Of a stretch of DNA of 64,000 nucleotides, positions 8,366 through 22,018 are shown piece by piece. Source of the stretch: Alphaproteobacteria bacterium (lineage in GTDB: Bacteria > Pseudomonadota > Alphaproteobacteria > Rhodobacterales > Rhodobacteraceae); NCBI GenBank assembly GCA_030428355.1, contig JAUIBL010000009.1, positions 47,506 through 111,505 of the forward strand, given 5' to 3'. The notes beneath the pieces were generated by a model. The model was not told the origin of the DNA. It did not search any database and worked only from the letters and a program-made list of their open reading frames with translations. The position numbers were made by a program, and so were the translations under genes. Numbering within the stretch: position 1 is the first letter of the stretch; each line of letters begins with the position of its first letter.

Positions 8366-9223
8366 CTACATCAAAAGTCCGGCACCGCAGAGAATGACCG
8401 TGGTGCCGATCAGCGACACCGCATCGGGGCGGACGCCGAAGAACGCAAAATCATAGAGGGCGGCAAAGACCAGCGTGGCATAGAAGAACGGCCCGACAAA
8501 GCCTGCATCGGCGCGTGCCAGAGCGTTGATGAAACAGGTCTGTGCGCTGGCCATCAACAATCCGATCCCGGCCAATGCGGCCCATTGCGCCGGCGTCGGT
8601 GCGATCCAGACCCAGAAAGCGGCGGCCGACGCGATGCAGACCCCGATCAGGTTGTTGATCAGCAGGATCTGCATCGGACCTTCCCGCCCTGTCAGGCGCT
8701 TCATCACGATCAGCTCCAACCCCAACGCCACCGCCGCCCCAAGCGCAAGCAGCGCGGCGGGCTGGAACGCTTCGGGTGTGGGCCGCAGCAGGATCATCGC
8801 CCCTGTCAGCGCAATTGCGGCAGCCGTCAGGCGCACCGGGCCGATCCGTTCTCCAAGGAAGGGAATAGCCAGAAGCATGCCGATCACAGGGTTGAGAAAA
8901 CTGATCGCCGTCGCATCCGACAGCGGGATATAGGCCGCAGCGGCAAACATCAGCGTCACACCGCCCCAGCCGAGCACCACCCGCACCGCGTGCGTCGGCC
9001 ATGCAACCTGGGTAAAGCGCATCTTCATCACAAGTGCGGCGGTCGAAAACGCCATGAAGGCAAACAGGAACCGCCCTTGGCTGATCTGCAACGGGTTGAG
9101 CGCAGGCCCCAGCACATCGGTCCCAAGCATCTTGGCCAGCAAGGTCGTCCCGGCAACAAAAGCCGAGGCCAGCAGCGTCAACAGCGCGGCAAGAAGTGGG
9201 TTTTGGGCTTTGGGCACGAACAT
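8366..9223 (-). CDS. EamA/DMT family transporter (285 aa)
   Basis: This is a ten-helix drug/metabolite transporter with two EamA repeats, each containing the typical mid-helix pattern (DATAISFLNPVIGMLLA in the first and FVGPFFYATLVFAALYDF in the second). Substrates of this family are usually metabolites or amino acids and cannot be predicted here. ATG at 9223 is preferred over an in-frame TTG two codons upstream. It is the last gene of a leftward run after dapF, mtaB and pcs. Confidence 0.88.
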   Translation of the reverse strand: MFVPKAQNPLLAALLTLLASAFVAGTTLLAKMLGTDVLGPALNPLQISQGRFLFAFMAFSTAALVMKMRFTQVAWPTHAVRVVLGWGGVTLMFAAAAYIPLSDATAISFLNPVIGMLLAIPFLGERIGPVRLTAAAIALTGAMILLRPTPEAFQPAALLALGAAVALGLELIVMKRLTGREGPMQILLINNLIGVCIASAAAFWVWIAPTPAQWAALAGIGLLMASAQTCFINALARADAGFVGPFFYATLVFAALYDFAFFGVRPDAVSLIGTTVILCGAGLLM

Positions 9224-9258
9224 GGCCAAGCCATGCTCAGCTTTTTACCCGAAAGCAA

Positions 9259-9954
9259 TCACGGGTTGCGTATCGGTACAATCTGCTGAACGATCCCGAC
9301 GAGGATCAGGTAAAGCGACGTGGCGATCAGGCCCCAATGCGCCCAGCTCTCCGGGTGAAAGTCGACCCACGCGGCCCAGCCCGCAAAGAACGTCCACGCC
9401 AGCGCAATCGGCAGCGACAGGCTGCGCCAACGCATCGTGCGCACCGGGTGAATGAACTTGAGCGGCAGGAACATTGCGACCGCCAGAACGGCGACCAGCG
9501 ACAGCGAAATCCAGAAATTCGGCTCAAGCGCGAAGAGCACCAGAACAACCATGTTCCAGCATCCGGGAAAGCCCTGAAAGGAATTGTCCTCGGTCTTCAT
9601 CCGGCTGTCGGCGAAATACATGGCCGAGGCAAAGGTGATCACGATGATCGCGAACCAGCCTGTCCAGCCCGGCAGCAATCCCGATTGGAAGAGCGCAAAG
9701 GCCGGGATGAACACATAGGTCAGATAGTCGATGATCAGGTCGAGCAGCACGCCGTCGAACCGGGGGGCGTTGGTCTTGACATCGTACTTCCGTGCCAGTG
9801 GCCCGTCGATACCGTCCACGGCAAAGGCCACCACAAGCCACAGGAACATGATCGACCACTCTCCCTGCGCCGCAGCCAACAAGGCCAGCATGGCGAAGAC
9901 GGCTCCGGTGGCGGTCAGAAGATGGACGCCCAAGGCGCGGGATTGATCATTCAT
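9259..9954 (-). CDS. pcs: Phosphatidylcholine synthase
   Basis: This CDP-alcohol phosphatidyltransferase of 231 residues has the motif DGIDGPLARKYDV followed by FDGVLLDLIIDYLTYVF, which holds the metal-binding acidic residues. The wording of the second half is typical of bacterial Pcs, which condenses CDP-diacylglycerol with choline to make phosphatidylcholine directly. Several membrane helices follow. Pcs is common in alphaproteobacteria that make PC. It is separated from mtaB by two hairpins at 10028-10067. The start is by family length; the Shine-Dalgarno sequence is poor. Confidence 0.88.
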   Translation of the reverse strand: MNDQSRALGVHLLTATGAVFAMLALLAAAQGEWSIMFLWLVVAFAVDGIDGPLARKYDVKTNAPRFDGVLLDLIIDYLTYVFIPAFALFQSGLLPGWTGWFAIIVITFASAMYFADSRMKTEDNSFQGFPGCWNMVVLVLFALEPNFWISLSLVAVLAVAMFLPLKFIHPVRTMRWRSLSLPIALAWTFFAGWAAWVDFHPESWAHWGLIATSLYLILVGIVQQIVPIRNP

Positions 9955-10027
9955 TCGAGGGTTTTGGCCGAATTGTCGAAGCGGTGCAATCGGTCGCGCA
10001 TAATTTTGCCGCGGTTGTGAGGGACCA

Positions 10028-10067
10028 CGATGCGTCAACGCATCGGACGTTTGCGTCGACGCAAACG
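10028..10067. repeat. Tandem palindromes between mtaB and pcs
   Basis: CGATGCGT-ca-ACGCATCG (10028-10045) is followed two bases later by the perfect 20-bp palindrome CGTTTGCGTCGACGCAAACG (10048-10067). There is no T-tract. The arrangement mirrors the pair at 4994-5035, including the GT-ca-AC loop. Confidence 0.8.
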
Positions 10068-10079
10068 CGCCTGTCCCGA

Positions 10080-11333
10080 TCAGGCGACCAGTTGGTGCCC
10101 GTCCTGCCCGGTGATCGTCGCGCGCACGATCTGGCCCACGGGCTGCTCCGCCGCAAACCTGACCTCGGTGAACTGCTCGGTCCGCCCCATATCCGGCGCT
10201 TCCATCAACACGTTGTGCGTGCGCCCCTGCTGCGCCGTCAGATGGCGCGACACAGCCGCGTCACCCGCCGCCCGCAACCGCGCGGCACGCTCCTTGATCG
10301 CGCGCCCGTCCACCTGAGGCATCCGCGCGGCGGGGGTGCCCTCGCGCGGCGAATAGGGGAAGACGTGCAGCCATGTCAGGCTGCAATCTTCAACCAGCTT
10401 CAGCGAATTCTCGAAATGCGCCTCGGTCTCGGTCGGGAAGCCTGCGATGATGTCCGCGCCGAACGTCATGTCCGGCCGCAGCCTGCGCGCCTCTTCGGCA
10501 AAGCGGATCGCGTCGTCGCGCAGATGGCGGCGCTTCATCCGCTTGAGGATCAGGTCGTCGCCATGCTGAAGGCTCAGATGTAAATGCGGCATCAGACGGG
10601 GTTCGGTGGCAATCGCCTGCATCAGGTTCTCGTCCACCTCGATGCTGTCGATCGAACTGATCCGCAGCCGCGGCAGATCGGGCACCAGCCGCAGGATGCG
10701 CATTACCAGATCGCCCAGCTTTGGTTGCGCAGGCAGGTCCGCGCCCCAGGATGTCAGGTCGACCCCTGTCAGCACAACCTCGTTGAAGCCCTTGTCCACC
10801 AGCCGCTTGATCTGATCCACGATCACCCCGGCAGGCACCGAACGCGAATTTCCACGGCCATAGGGGATGATGCAGAAGGTGCAACGATGGTCGCAGCCAT
10901 TCTGGACCTGCACATAGGCGCGCGACCGCGTGCCGAAGCCGTCGATCAGGTGCTGCGCGGTTTCCGTCACGGACATGATGTCATTGACCTGCACAGTCTC
11001 GGTTTCGCCGATGAAATCCGCCGCCAGCCCTTTCCAGGTGTCCGGCGTCATCTTTTCGGTATTGCCGATCACCGCGTCAACCTCGGCCATCTTGGCAAAG
11101 GTTTCCGGTTCGGTCTGCGCGGCGCAGCCGGTCACGATCAGCTTGGCGGTCGGGTTGTCCCGACGCAGCTTGCGGATCTCCTGCCGCGCCTTGCGCACCG
11201 CTTCGGCGGTGACGGCACAGGTGTTGACCACAACGGCGTTCTCAAGCCCCGCCTGCGCGGCAAGGTCCTTCATCGCCTCGGTCTCGTAAGCGTTCAGGCG
11301 ACAGCCCAATGTGGTGAACCTGGGCGGGGTCAT
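10080..11333 (-). CDS. mtaB: tRNA t6A37 methylthiotransferase MtaB
   Basis: This radical-SAM methylthiotransferase of 417 residues converts t6A37 to ms2t6A37 in tRNAs reading ANN codons. The N-terminal domain has [25 protein letters not shown] and VTGCAAQ. The radical-SAM motif is [15 protein letters not shown]. The LGCRLNxxE motif separates MtaB from MiaB and RimO. Its ATG overlaps the dapF stop (ATGA), so it is translationally coupled to dapF. It is a paralogue of rimO at 5032. Confidence 0.95.
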   Translation of the reverse strand: MTPPRFTTLGCRLNAYETEAMKDLAAQAGLENAVVVNTCAVTAEAVRKARQEIRKLRRDNPTAKLIVTGCAAQTEPETFAKMAEVDAVIGNTEKMTPDTWKGLAADFIGETETVQVNDIMSVTETAQHLIDGFGTRSRAYVQVQNGCDHRCTFCIIPYGRGNSRSVPAGVIVDQIKRLVDKGFNEVVLTGVDLTSWGADLPAQPKLGDLVMRILRLVPDLPRLRISSIDSIEVDENLMQAIATEPRLMPHLHLSLQHGDDLILKRMKRRHLRDDAIRFAEEARRLRPDMTFGADIIAGFPTETEAHFENSLKLVEDCSLTWLHVFPYSPREGTPAARMPQVDGRAIKERAARLRAAGDAAVSRHLTAQQGRTHNVLMEAPDMGRTEQFTEVRFAAEQPVGQIVRATITGQDGHQLVA

Positions 11334-12169
11334 GTCACCGCCTCCAGCCAGTCCGCCGTAAAAGTCCCGCTAAACACATGCGCCGTCGGTCCGGTCATCC
11401 AGACGCCATCCTCGCGCCAGTCGATCTCGATCCGCCCGCCATCTAGGTCGATGCTCACGCGGCGCCCGGTCAAGCCGCGCCGTGCCGCCGCAACCGCCGT
11501 GGCGCAGGAGGACGACCCAGAGGCCAGCGTGACCCCCACCCCGCGTTCCCACACCCGCATCCGAAGATGGTCGGGACCGATAACATGCGCGAACTGCACA
11601 TTGGTGCGCTGCGGATACAGTGGATGATGCTCGATTTCGGCACCCCGCGTGGCAAGGTCCACCGATTCGGCGTCCTCGACAAAGAACGTGCAATGCGGAT
11701 TGCCCATGCCCGTCGCCGTCGGCGCACCGTCGATGGGCAATTCCAGAGTGTCCATCTCGTGCGCGAGCGGCACCTCGTTCCAACGCAATTGCGGCTGTCC
11801 CATATTCACCGAGGTCAGCCCGCCCCCCGCATCCTGCGCGATCAGACGCCCTCGCTCGGTGACGAGCACCACTTCGGTCAGGCCCGCCTCGTCCATCAGG
11901 TGTCGCGCAATGCAGCGCGTGGCATTGCCACAGGCCCCGGCCGTCGATCCGTCGGAATTGTAGAACACCAGCCGCGCATCCGCCCCGTCCGCGCCCGGTT
12001 CGATCACCGCAAGCTGGTCAAACCCCACGCCGCGATGCCGATCCCCGATCGCCTGCGCCAACGCAGCCGTCATCCCGACAGGGCGCACACGCGCATCCAG
12101 CACGACAAAATCATTGCCGAGGCCATGCATTTTCATGAAGGCGATATCACGGGTGCCGTTGGTCATCAT
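11330..12169 (-). CDS. dapF: Diaminopimelate epimerase
   Basis: This enzyme isomerises LL- to meso-diaminopimelate for lysine and peptidoglycan synthesis. Both catalytic cysteines are present, in GACGNATRC (about residue 80) and SGSSSCATA (about residue 228). The N-terminal [12 protein letters not shown] and GNPHCTFF motifs are typical. The length of 279 residues is normal. Two ATGs lie side by side at 12169 and 12166. It is the first gene of the dapF-mtaB-pcs run. Confidence 0.96.
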   Translation of the reverse strand: MMTNGTRDIAFMKMHGLGNDFVVLDARVRPVGMTAALAQAIGDRHRGVGFDQLAVIEPGADGADARLVFYNSDGSTAGACGNATRCIARHLMDEAGLTEVVLVTERGRLIAQDAGGGLTSVNMGQPQLRWNEVPLAHEMDTLELPIDGAPTATGMGNPHCTFFVEDAESVDLATRGAEIEHHPLYPQRTNVQFAHVIGPDHLRMRVWERGVGVTLASGSSSCATAVAAARRGLTGRRVSIDLDGGRIEIDWREDGVWMTGPTAHVFSGTFTADWLEAVT

Positions 12170-12308
12170 GGCCGCGCATATACGCCTGTCAGGTGCATCT
12201 TTCCAGACCGCGGTATCGGCCCTGCTGCGGCATTCTGGAAGATAGCTTGGAATTGTGCCGTTTTGGGGGTTGACCGCACTCCGCCCTCTTTCTAGATAGC
12301 CCGCCAGT

Positions 12309-12384
12309 GGGCCGTTAGCTCAGTTGGTAGAGCAACTGACTTTTAATCAGTGGGTCGCAGGTTCGAATCCTGCACGGCTCACCA
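12309..12384 (+). tRNA. tRNA-Lys (UUU)
   Basis: A complete cloverleaf of 76 nt folds with the CCA encoded. The acceptor stem is GGGCCGT/ACGGCTC, the D-arm starts GCTCAGTTGGTAGAGC, the anticodon stem is ACTGA/TCAGT with loop CTTTTAA (anticodon TTT), and the T-stem is GCAGG-TTCGAAT-CCTGC. The discriminator base is A. Confidence 0.98.
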
Positions 12385-12544
12385 CTGATCTCCAAAAAAT
12401 TGAACCAAAGATCGGCAATGTCTCGCCGGTTTGCCGGAATTTTCCGCCGCATACCCTTGCGGTGCTGTTTTGTCTTCCTACCTTCTTGCGAGTGATTTGC
12501 ATTTTCAAAACCGAACAGGCATAGTCAACACGGAGGATCAAAAC

Positions 12545-13447
12545 ATGAGAACGACGTTTACCGCGCTTGTGTCAGCCGGGCTCTTGGCTTTAGGGGCCGG
12601 CGCGGCGACAGCGGACGAAAAGATGAAAGTGGTCACCACCTTCACCGTTCTGGCCGACATGGCATCGAACGTGGCCGGTGACGCGGCCGAGGTGGTGTCG
12701 ATCACCAAACCGGGGGCCGAGATCCATGGATACGAGCCAACCCCGCAGGACATCGTCCGCGCCAGTGACGCGGATCTGATCCTGTGGAACGGTCTCAATC
12801 TGGAACTCTGGTTCGAGCAATTCGTGTCCAACTTCGACGATATACCTTCGGTGACGCTCAGCGAAGGCATCGACCCGATCTCGATCTCGTCCGGCAGCTA
12901 CGAGGGCAAGCCCAACCCGCATGCGTGGATGGGTCTCGATAACGCCCTGGTCTATATCGACAATATCACCAAGGCCTTCTCCGACGCGGACCCGGACAAC
13001 GCCGCGATCTATGCGGCGAACGCCGAGCGCTACAAGGACGAGCTGCGCGCCACGATCGAACCGCTGCGCGCGGCGGTTTCGGCCATTCCGGAAGATCAGC
13101 GCTGGCTTGTCACCTGCGAAGGCGCGTTCAGCTACCTCGCCCGCGACATGGGGCTCAAAGAGCTTTATCTCTGGCCGATGAACGCCGATCAGGTGGGCAC
13201 ACCCCAGCAGGTCCGCGCGGTGATCGACGGGGTGCGCGAGAACAACATCCCGGTGGTGTTCTGCGAAAGCACAGTCAGCACCGCCCCGGCGGAACAGGTC
13301 GCGCGCGAGACGGGTGTCACCTATGGCGGTGTGCTCTATGTCGATTCACTGAGCGAGGCCGATGGCCCGGTGCCGACATATCTTGACCTGCTCACGGTCA
13401 CGACCCGCACCGTTGCCGAAGGACTGACCACCGCCGTCATCAATTGA
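12545..13447 (+). CDS. sitA: Metal ABC transporter substrate-binding protein (manganese/iron type, SitA)
   Basis: This cluster A-1 periplasmic metal-binding protein of 300 residues has a signal peptide ending near ATADE. Metal-ligand motifs are visible: [35 protein letters not shown] and the late Asp in [12 protein letters not shown]. The wording [11 protein letters not shown] is typical of SitA/MntC proteins that bind Mn2+ (or Fe2+) rather than zinc ZnuA, which has a His-rich loop that is absent here. GGAGG precedes ATG at 12545. It heads the sitABCD operon. Confidence 0.92.
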   Translation: MRTTFTALVSAGLLALGAGAATADEKMKVVTTFTVLADMASNVAGDAAEVVSITKPGAEIHGYEPTPQDIVRASDADLILWNGLNLELWFEQFVSNFDDIPSVTLSEGIDPISISSGSYEGKPNPHAWMGLDNALVYIDNITKAFSDADPDNAAIYAANAERYKDELRATIEPLRAAVSAIPEDQRWLVTCEGAFSYLARDMGLKELYLWPMNADQVGTPQQVRAVIDGVRENNIPVVFCESTVSTAPAEQVARETGVTYGGVLYVDSLSEADGPVPTYLDLLTVTTRTVAEGLTTAVIN

Positions 13448-13471
13448 GGCGCGGCGGAACCGGACAAGAAG

Positions 13472-13495
13472 GCCCGCAGCTGCATGGCTGCGGGC
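13472..13495 (+). repeat. Strong hairpin after sitA
   Basis: GCCCGCAGC-tgcatg-GCTGCGGGC forms a 9-bp perfect stem with a 6-base loop, 24 bases after the sitA stop. No T-tract follows. A 3' hairpin after a binding-protein gene often protects that mRNA segment and gives it higher abundance than the ATPase and permease parts; that role is inferred here. Confidence 0.7.
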
Positions 13496-13503
13496 GCACC
13501 CAT

Positions 13504-13575
13504 GTCAGGCCGGAGGCTTGCAACACCGTCAGGCCGGAGGTCTGCAACACCGTCAGGCCAGAGGCCTGCAACACC
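13504..13575 (+). repeat. Three tandem 24-bp repeats between sitA and sitB
   Basis: Three contiguous 24-bp copies (13504-13527, 13528-13551, 13552-13575) share the frame gtcaggcc-ngaggnntg-caacacc and differ at only a few positions. Each has a palindromic core; in copy 3 it is perfect, CAGGCC-aga-GGCCTG (13554-13568). The array ends 11 bases before the sitB ATG, so its folding could affect sitB translation. Confidence 0.9.
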
Positions 13576-13586
13576 AAGGACACGCC

Positions 13587-14483
13587 ATGCTCGATGAGCA
13601 GAGCCAGACGAGCCAGACAACGCAAAGCACAGCCAAAGTCGGTCTTTCCGCACAGGATGTGACGGTCACCTATCGCAACGGTCATACCGCGCTCTGGAAC
13701 GCCAGTTTCGAAATCCCACGCGGCACCGTGACCGCTCTGGTCGGCATCAACGGTGCGGGGAAGTCCACGCTCTTCAAAGCGATCATGGGGTTTGTGCCCG
13801 CCGCCAAGGGCGAGATCCGCATCCTCGGGATGACGGTGAAAGAGGCGCTGGCGAAGAACCTCGTGGCCTATGTGCCGCAATCCGAAGAGGTGGACTGGGC
13901 CTTCCCGGTGCTGGTCGACGATGTCGTGATGATGGGCCGTTACGGCAAGATGGGCTTTTTGCGCCGCCCCAAAGCCGCCGACCACCGGGCGGTCGATGAG
14001 GCACTGGCCCGCGTGAACATGACCGAGTTCCGCCACCGCCAGATCGGCGAGCTGTCCGGCGGCCAGCGCAAGCGCGTCTTCCTGGCCCGCGCCCTGGCGC
14101 AGGACGGGCAGGTGATCCTGCTGGACGAGCCCTTCACCGGCGTGGATGTGAAAACCGAAGACCAGATCATCGCGCTCCTGCGCGACCTGCGCGACGAAGG
14201 GCGGGTGATGCTGGTCTCCACGCATAACCTCGGGTCCGTGCCCGAGTTCTGCGACCGGACCGTCTTGGTCAAAGGCACCGTGCTCAGCTACGGTCCGACC
14301 GAGACCACCTTCACCCGCGACAACCTTGAACGTGCCTTCGGCGGTGTGCTGCGTCACTTCACGCTGGGTGGCGACGCGCTGCATGACGACGAAGACGCGC
14401 GGGCGATCACCATCTTCACCGATGACGAACGCCCGTTGGTGCAATACGGCGACAAGACCCAGGTGACGGAGACAAAGCCGTGA
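13587..14483 (+). CDS. sitB: Metal ABC transporter ATP-binding protein (SitB)
   Basis: This ABC ATPase of 298 residues has Walker [10 protein letters not shown], the signature [15 protein letters not shown], Walker [13 protein letters not shown] and the H-loop STHNLG. It energises import through SitC and SitD. An N-terminal Gln/Ser/Thr-rich tail of about 20 residues precedes the ABC domain. ATG at 13587 has AAGGA before it. The frame is open upstream through the 24-bp repeats, which would encode an octapeptide repeat from an in-frame TTG at 13518; I consider that non-coding. The stop overlaps the sitC GTG start. Confidence 0.94.
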   Translation: MLDEQSQTSQTTQSTAKVGLSAQDVTVTYRNGHTALWNASFEIPRGTVTALVGINGAGKSTLFKAIMGFVPAAKGEIRILGMTVKEALAKNLVAYVPQSEEVDWAFPVLVDDVVMMGRYGKMGFLRRPKAADHRAVDEALARVNMTEFRHRQIGELSGGQRKRVFLARALAQDGQVILLDEPFTGVDVKTEDQIIALLRDLRDEGRVMLVSTHNLGSVPEFCDRTVLVKGTVLSYGPTETTFTRDNLERAFGGVLRHFTLGGDALHDDEDARAITIFTDDERPLVQYGDKTQVTETKP

Positions 14484-15382
14484 TCGACCTGCTGCTCGAG
14501 CCGTTCAGCTACAAGTACATGGTCAACGCCATGTGGGTGTCCGCGCTGGTTGGCGGGGTCTGTGCGTTCCTTTCGGCTTATCTGATGCTCAAGGGCTGGT
14601 CCCTGATCGGCGACGCGCTGGCGCATTCGGTCGTGCCGGGGGTGGCAGGGGCCTACATCCTTGGATTGCCATTCGCGCTGGGCGCGTTCATCGCGGGCGG
14701 TTTGGCCGCCGGGTCAATGTTGTTCCTGTCAGAACGCTCGGGGTTGAAACCGGATGTGATCATCGGCCTGATCTTCACCTCCTTCTTCGGGCTGGGCCTC
14801 TTCATGGTGTCGGTCAACCCGATCTCGGTCTCGGTGCAGACCATCACCATGGGCAACATCCTCGCCATCACACCCGAGGATACGCTTCAGCTTGCCATCA
14901 TCGGCTTCGTGTCCTTGGCGGTGCTGCTGCTCAAGTGGAAGGACCTCATGGTCACCTTCTTCGATGAGAACCACGCCCGCACCATCGGTCTGCGCCCGCA
15001 ATTGCTCAAGGCGGTGTTCTTTGTCCTGCTCTCGGCCTCCGTCGTTGCCGCGATGCAGACCGTGGGCGCATTCCTCGTGATCGCAATGGTGGTGACACCG
15101 GGGGCGACTGCCTACCTGCTCTGCGACCGCTTCCCGCGCCTGATCGTGACCTCGGTGCTGATCGGGTCTGTGACCAGCTTCACCGGGGCCTATATCAGCT
15201 ACTTCCTCGACGGTGCGACGGGCGGCATCATCGTCTGCCTGCAAACGCTGATCTTCCTCGTGGCTTTTGTCTTTGCCCCACAGCACGGCCTGCTTGCTGC
15301 ACGGCGCAAGGCCGAGGCCGCGCTGAGGGATGGGCCGAAAGACAGCCTTGTTCAGGCTGATCCTGCAAAAGGCGGTGCATGA
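14480..15382 (+). CDS. sitC: Metal ABC transporter permease (SitC)
   Basis: This ABC-3 family permease of 300 residues has about eight membrane helices. Typical family stretches are [21 protein letters not shown] near residue 40 and [20 protein letters not shown] near 200. It starts with GTG inside the end of sitB (GTGA overlap) and overlaps the start of sitD (ATGA), so sitBCD are translationally coupled. Two permease paralogues per operon are usual for sitABCD systems. Confidence 0.93.
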   Translation: MIDLLLEPFSYKYMVNAMWVSALVGGVCAFLSAYLMLKGWSLIGDALAHSVVPGVAGAYILGLPFALGAFIAGGLAAGSMLFLSERSGLKPDVIIGLIFTSFFGLGLFMVSVNPISVSVQTITMGNILAITPEDTLQLAIIGFVSLAVLLLKWKDLMVTFFDENHARTIGLRPQLLKAVFFVLLSASVVAAMQTVGAFLVIAMVVTPGATAYLLCDRFPRLIVTSVLIGSVTSFTGAYISYFLDGATGGIIVCLQTLIFLVAFVFAPQHGLLAARRKAEAALRDGPKDSLVQADPAKGGA

Positions 15383-16230
15383 TGGACGTTGAAGCCCTGC
15401 TTTTGCCCTTCCGCTTTGCATTTATGCAAAACGCTTTCCTCATCTCTATGATGGTGGCGGTGCCCACCGCGCTGCTCTCCTGCTTTCTCGTGCTCAAGGG
15501 CTGGGCGCTCATGGGGGATGCGGTCAGCCATGCTGTCCTGCCGGGCATCGTTCTGGCCTATATTTTTGGCATCCCGCTGATCGTCGGAGCCTTCGCCGCA
15601 GGCATGACCTGCGCGATCGCAACGGGCTATCTGTCGACCAACAGCCGGGTCAAGGAGGACACGGTGATGGGTGTCGTCTTTTCAGGTATGTTCGGCCTCG
15701 GGATCGTGCTCTATGTCGCGGTCGAGACGAGCGCCCATCTCGATCACATCCTCTTCGGCAACATGCTTGGGGTCGAGCCGCACGAGCTTTGGACCGCAGG
15801 CATCATCTCGGCGCTGGTTGCCGGGGTGCTGGTGCTCAAGTGGAAAGACTGGCTGCTGCACAGCTTTGATCCGGCTCAGGCGCAGGCCTCGGGCCTCTGG
15901 GTCAATGCGCTGCACTACGGCATGTTGACAGCCCTGTCGCTGACCATCGTGGCCACGCTGTCGGCGGCGGGCCTCATCCTCGCCATCGGGTTGTTGATCG
16001 CGCCGGGTGCGATTGCCTTCCTGCTGGTGCGACAGTTCAAGACAATGCTCTGGGTTGCGGTCGGGGTGAACATGGCGGCGATGCTGCTCGGCACTTACCT
16101 CAGCTTCTTTCTCGACAGCGCTCCGGCACCGACCATCATCCTGATCCTCAGTGCTGTCTTCGTTGTGGCCTTCATCCGTCGCCAGATGCTGACCCGTCGC
16201 GCCTCCCGCCTGCGCGTCCAGCGGGGGTAG
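15379..16230 (+). CDS. sitD: Metal ABC transporter permease (SitD)
   Basis: This second ABC-3 permease of 283 residues is a paralogue of SitC, with matching motifs LKGWALMGDAVSHAVLPGIV and AAGLILAIGLLIAPGAIAFLL. It forms the membrane channel with SitC. It is the last gene of the operon. The C-terminal tail is basic (RRQMLTRRASRLRVQRG). A cluster of three palindromes at 16234-16302 follows at once and separates it from the convergent pgm gene. Confidence 0.93.
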   Translation: MMDVEALLLPFRFAFMQNAFLISMMVAVPTALLSCFLVLKGWALMGDAVSHAVLPGIVLAYIFGIPLIVGAFAAGMTCAIATGYLSTNSRVKEDTVMGVVFSGMFGLGIVLYVAVETSAHLDHILFGNMLGVEPHELWTAGIISALVAGVLVLKWKDWLLHSFDPAQAQASGLWVNALHYGMLTALSLTIVATLSAAGLILAIGLLIAPGAIAFLLVRQFKTMLWVAVGVNMAAMLLGTYLSFFLDSAPAPTIILILSAVFVVAFIRRQMLTRRASRLRVQRG

Positions 16231-16233
16231 GGC

Positions 16234-16302
16234 GAAGGACTTTCGAAAGTTCTTCCCAACGCGGTTTCGAAACCGCGTGCCAAGCCCTTTCTTAAGGGCT
16301 TG
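16234..16302. repeat. Cluster of three palindromes between sitD and pgm
   Basis: Three hairpins follow one another. The first spans 16234-16255, with 11-bp arms around TTTCGAAA and one G-T mismatch. ACGCGGTTTCGAAACCGCGT (16259-16278) is a perfect 20-bp palindrome. CAAGCCCTT-tctt-AAGGGCTTG (16281-16302) has 9-bp perfect arms. They lie between convergent genes and have the same module order as the cluster at 36002-36095. Confidence 0.92.
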
Positions 16303-16308
16303 CCCCGC

Positions 16309-19909
<3,601 letters not shown>

Positions 19910-19913
<4 letters not shown>

Positions 19914-22018
19914 GTCGCGGATCCCCGGCGCAGAACAAAGGCGCTCACCGACTGCGCAGGCACGATGGTGCGCGCGCTGGTGATCGCTGTTGTGGATTGT
20001 GCAGCTTCGGACGTGTCGATCTCGCGCGTCCAATTCCCGGCGCCCGGTTCGGGCAACAGCAACTCCAGATCATCATCACTGCGGTTGAACGCAAGGAACA
20101 CCTCGTCGGTCATCGCCTTGCCCGCGATGCTTTCGGCATTGCCGCGCAGATGGACGCAGAGGGCGGATAGGTCGGCATTGCCCCAGTTGAGCGGTTTGCC
20201 ATCGAACCCGCGCCATTCCACGTCCTTGCGGCGGTCAGTCTCGCGCGTGGCGCCGTGCAGAAAATCCATTTGCCTCAGCACCGGGTTTTCCCGCCGCAGG
20301 CGCGAAACCGCCTCGGTAAACCGGATCATCTCGGGGTCCAGAGAGGCCCAGTCGATCCACGTGGTTTCGTTGTCCTGACAATAGGCGTTGTTGTTACCTT
20401 TCTGCGTGTGCCCGCCTTCGTCCCCTGACAAAAGCATCGGCGTACCTTGCGACAGGAACACCGTGGCCAGCATGTTGCGCTGTCGCCGGGCGCGCTGGGC
20501 ACAGATCACGGGATCTTCGCTTGGCCCTTCGACACCGAAATTGTCGCTGTAATTGACCTTGTGCCCGTCGCGGTTGCCCTCGCCATTGGCCTCGTTGTGG
20601 CGTTCTTCGTATTGCGTCGTGTCAGCCAGCGTGTAGCCGTCATGCGAGGCAGCATAGTTGATCGACGACCAAACCCGCCGTCCGCGCTTGTCAAAGACAT
20701 AGGCGGTGCCCAGCAGCGCCGACCCAAGCTCTTGCGCGCCATGCGCATCACCTCGCCAGAACCTGCGCACGGTGTCGCGGTAGCGATCGTTCCATTCGGC
20801 GAACTTGGCCGGAAAGCCGCCAAGCTGATACCCGCCGGGGCCGATGTCCCAGGGTTCTGCGATCAGCTTGACCGTGGCCAGAACCGGGTCCTGCCGCAGC
20901 GCGGTCATGAAGCGCCCGGTCCGGTCGAACCCGTCGGCTTCACGGCAGAGCGTGGCGGCAAGATCAAAGCGAAAGCCGTCGACCCCCATCGCCTGCACCC
21001 AGAACCGCAGACTGTCGAGGATCAGGCGCGTGACAAACGGGTGTGTGATGTTGAGCGTGTTGCCGCAGCCGGTGTCGTTGACATAGTAGCGCGGCGCGTC
21101 GGCCTGAAGCCGGTAGTAGGACGCGTTGTCCAGCCCCCGGAACGACAGGGTCGGCCCAAGGTGATCGCCCTCGGCGGAATGGTTGTAGACGACGTCGAGG
21201 ATCACTTCGATCCCGGCGTCGTGGAACCGGTCCACCATGGCGCGGAACCCGCGCACGCCTTCGGGGCCGAAATACCGGGGTTCGGGGGCGAAAAAGCCCA
21301 CCGTGTTGTAGCCCCAGTAATTCACGAGGCCCCGCCCCGACAGCGCCCCTTCGGACTTGATCGCCTGTACCGGCAACAGCTCCACCGCCGTCACTCCAAG
21401 GCGCGTCAGGTGATCCAGAATGGCCGGCGTGGCCAGCCCGTCATAGGTGCCACGCAGCGCCTCGGGTACTCCGGGATGGCGTTTGGTCAGCCCTTTGACA
21501 TGGGCTTCGTAGATCAGCGCATCGCTCCAGCCCCGTTCAAGCGGGCGGCCATCCAGCGGAAAAAGCGCAGGATCCGACACAACGGATTTGGCCACGAACG
21601 GAGCACTGTCGCGGCTGTCAAAGGACAGGTCCGCCTCGGGTGCGGAATTCAGATAGCCAAAGGCCGCGGTGTGGTCGGTGAAGCAGCCGTGGAATTCGCG
21701 CGTATAGGGGTCGATCAGCAGCTTGTTGCGGTTGAACCGGTGGCCTGCCTCGGGGGCATAGGGGCCGGACGCGCGGTAGCCATACACCGTGCCGGGCTGC
21801 ACACCCGGCAGATACCCGTGCCAGATCGCCCCCGTGCGTTCAGGCAGGGGCAGGCGCATGTCTTCGGTCTTGCCGTCGGGTGAAAACAGGCACAGCCAGA
21901 TCTGTTCGGCATGTTCCGAAAACACGGCGAAATTAGTCCCGCCCCCGTCGAAATGCGCGCCCAACCGGGCCGGAGAGCCGGGTTCAAGCGTTGCAGAGAC
22001 GGGGGTTTGGTAGGTCAT
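19910..22018 (-). CDS. glgX: Glycogen debranching enzyme GlgX
   Basis: This isoamylase-type GH13 enzyme of 702 residues hydrolyses alpha-1,6 branches of limit dextrin. An N-terminal CBM48-like domain (residues about 15-110) precedes the catalytic barrel. The nucleophile is in DGFRFDLAATL, the acid/base in LIAEPWDIGPGGYQ and the transition-state stabiliser in ASHDGYTL. The ATG overlaps the glgA stop. Together with glgP and malQ it forms the degradative half of the operon. Confidence 0.95.

Noticed and set aside
12480..12515. A Mur/Fur box upstream of sitA
   Set aside because: TTGCGAGTGATTTGCA is present, but it is a direct repeat of TTGC and not a palindrome; I could not match it to a Mur or Fur consensus with confidence.
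13504..13575. CRISPR-like repeats
   Set aside because: The 24-bp units are contiguous with no spacers, so this is a tandem repeat and not a CRISPR array.
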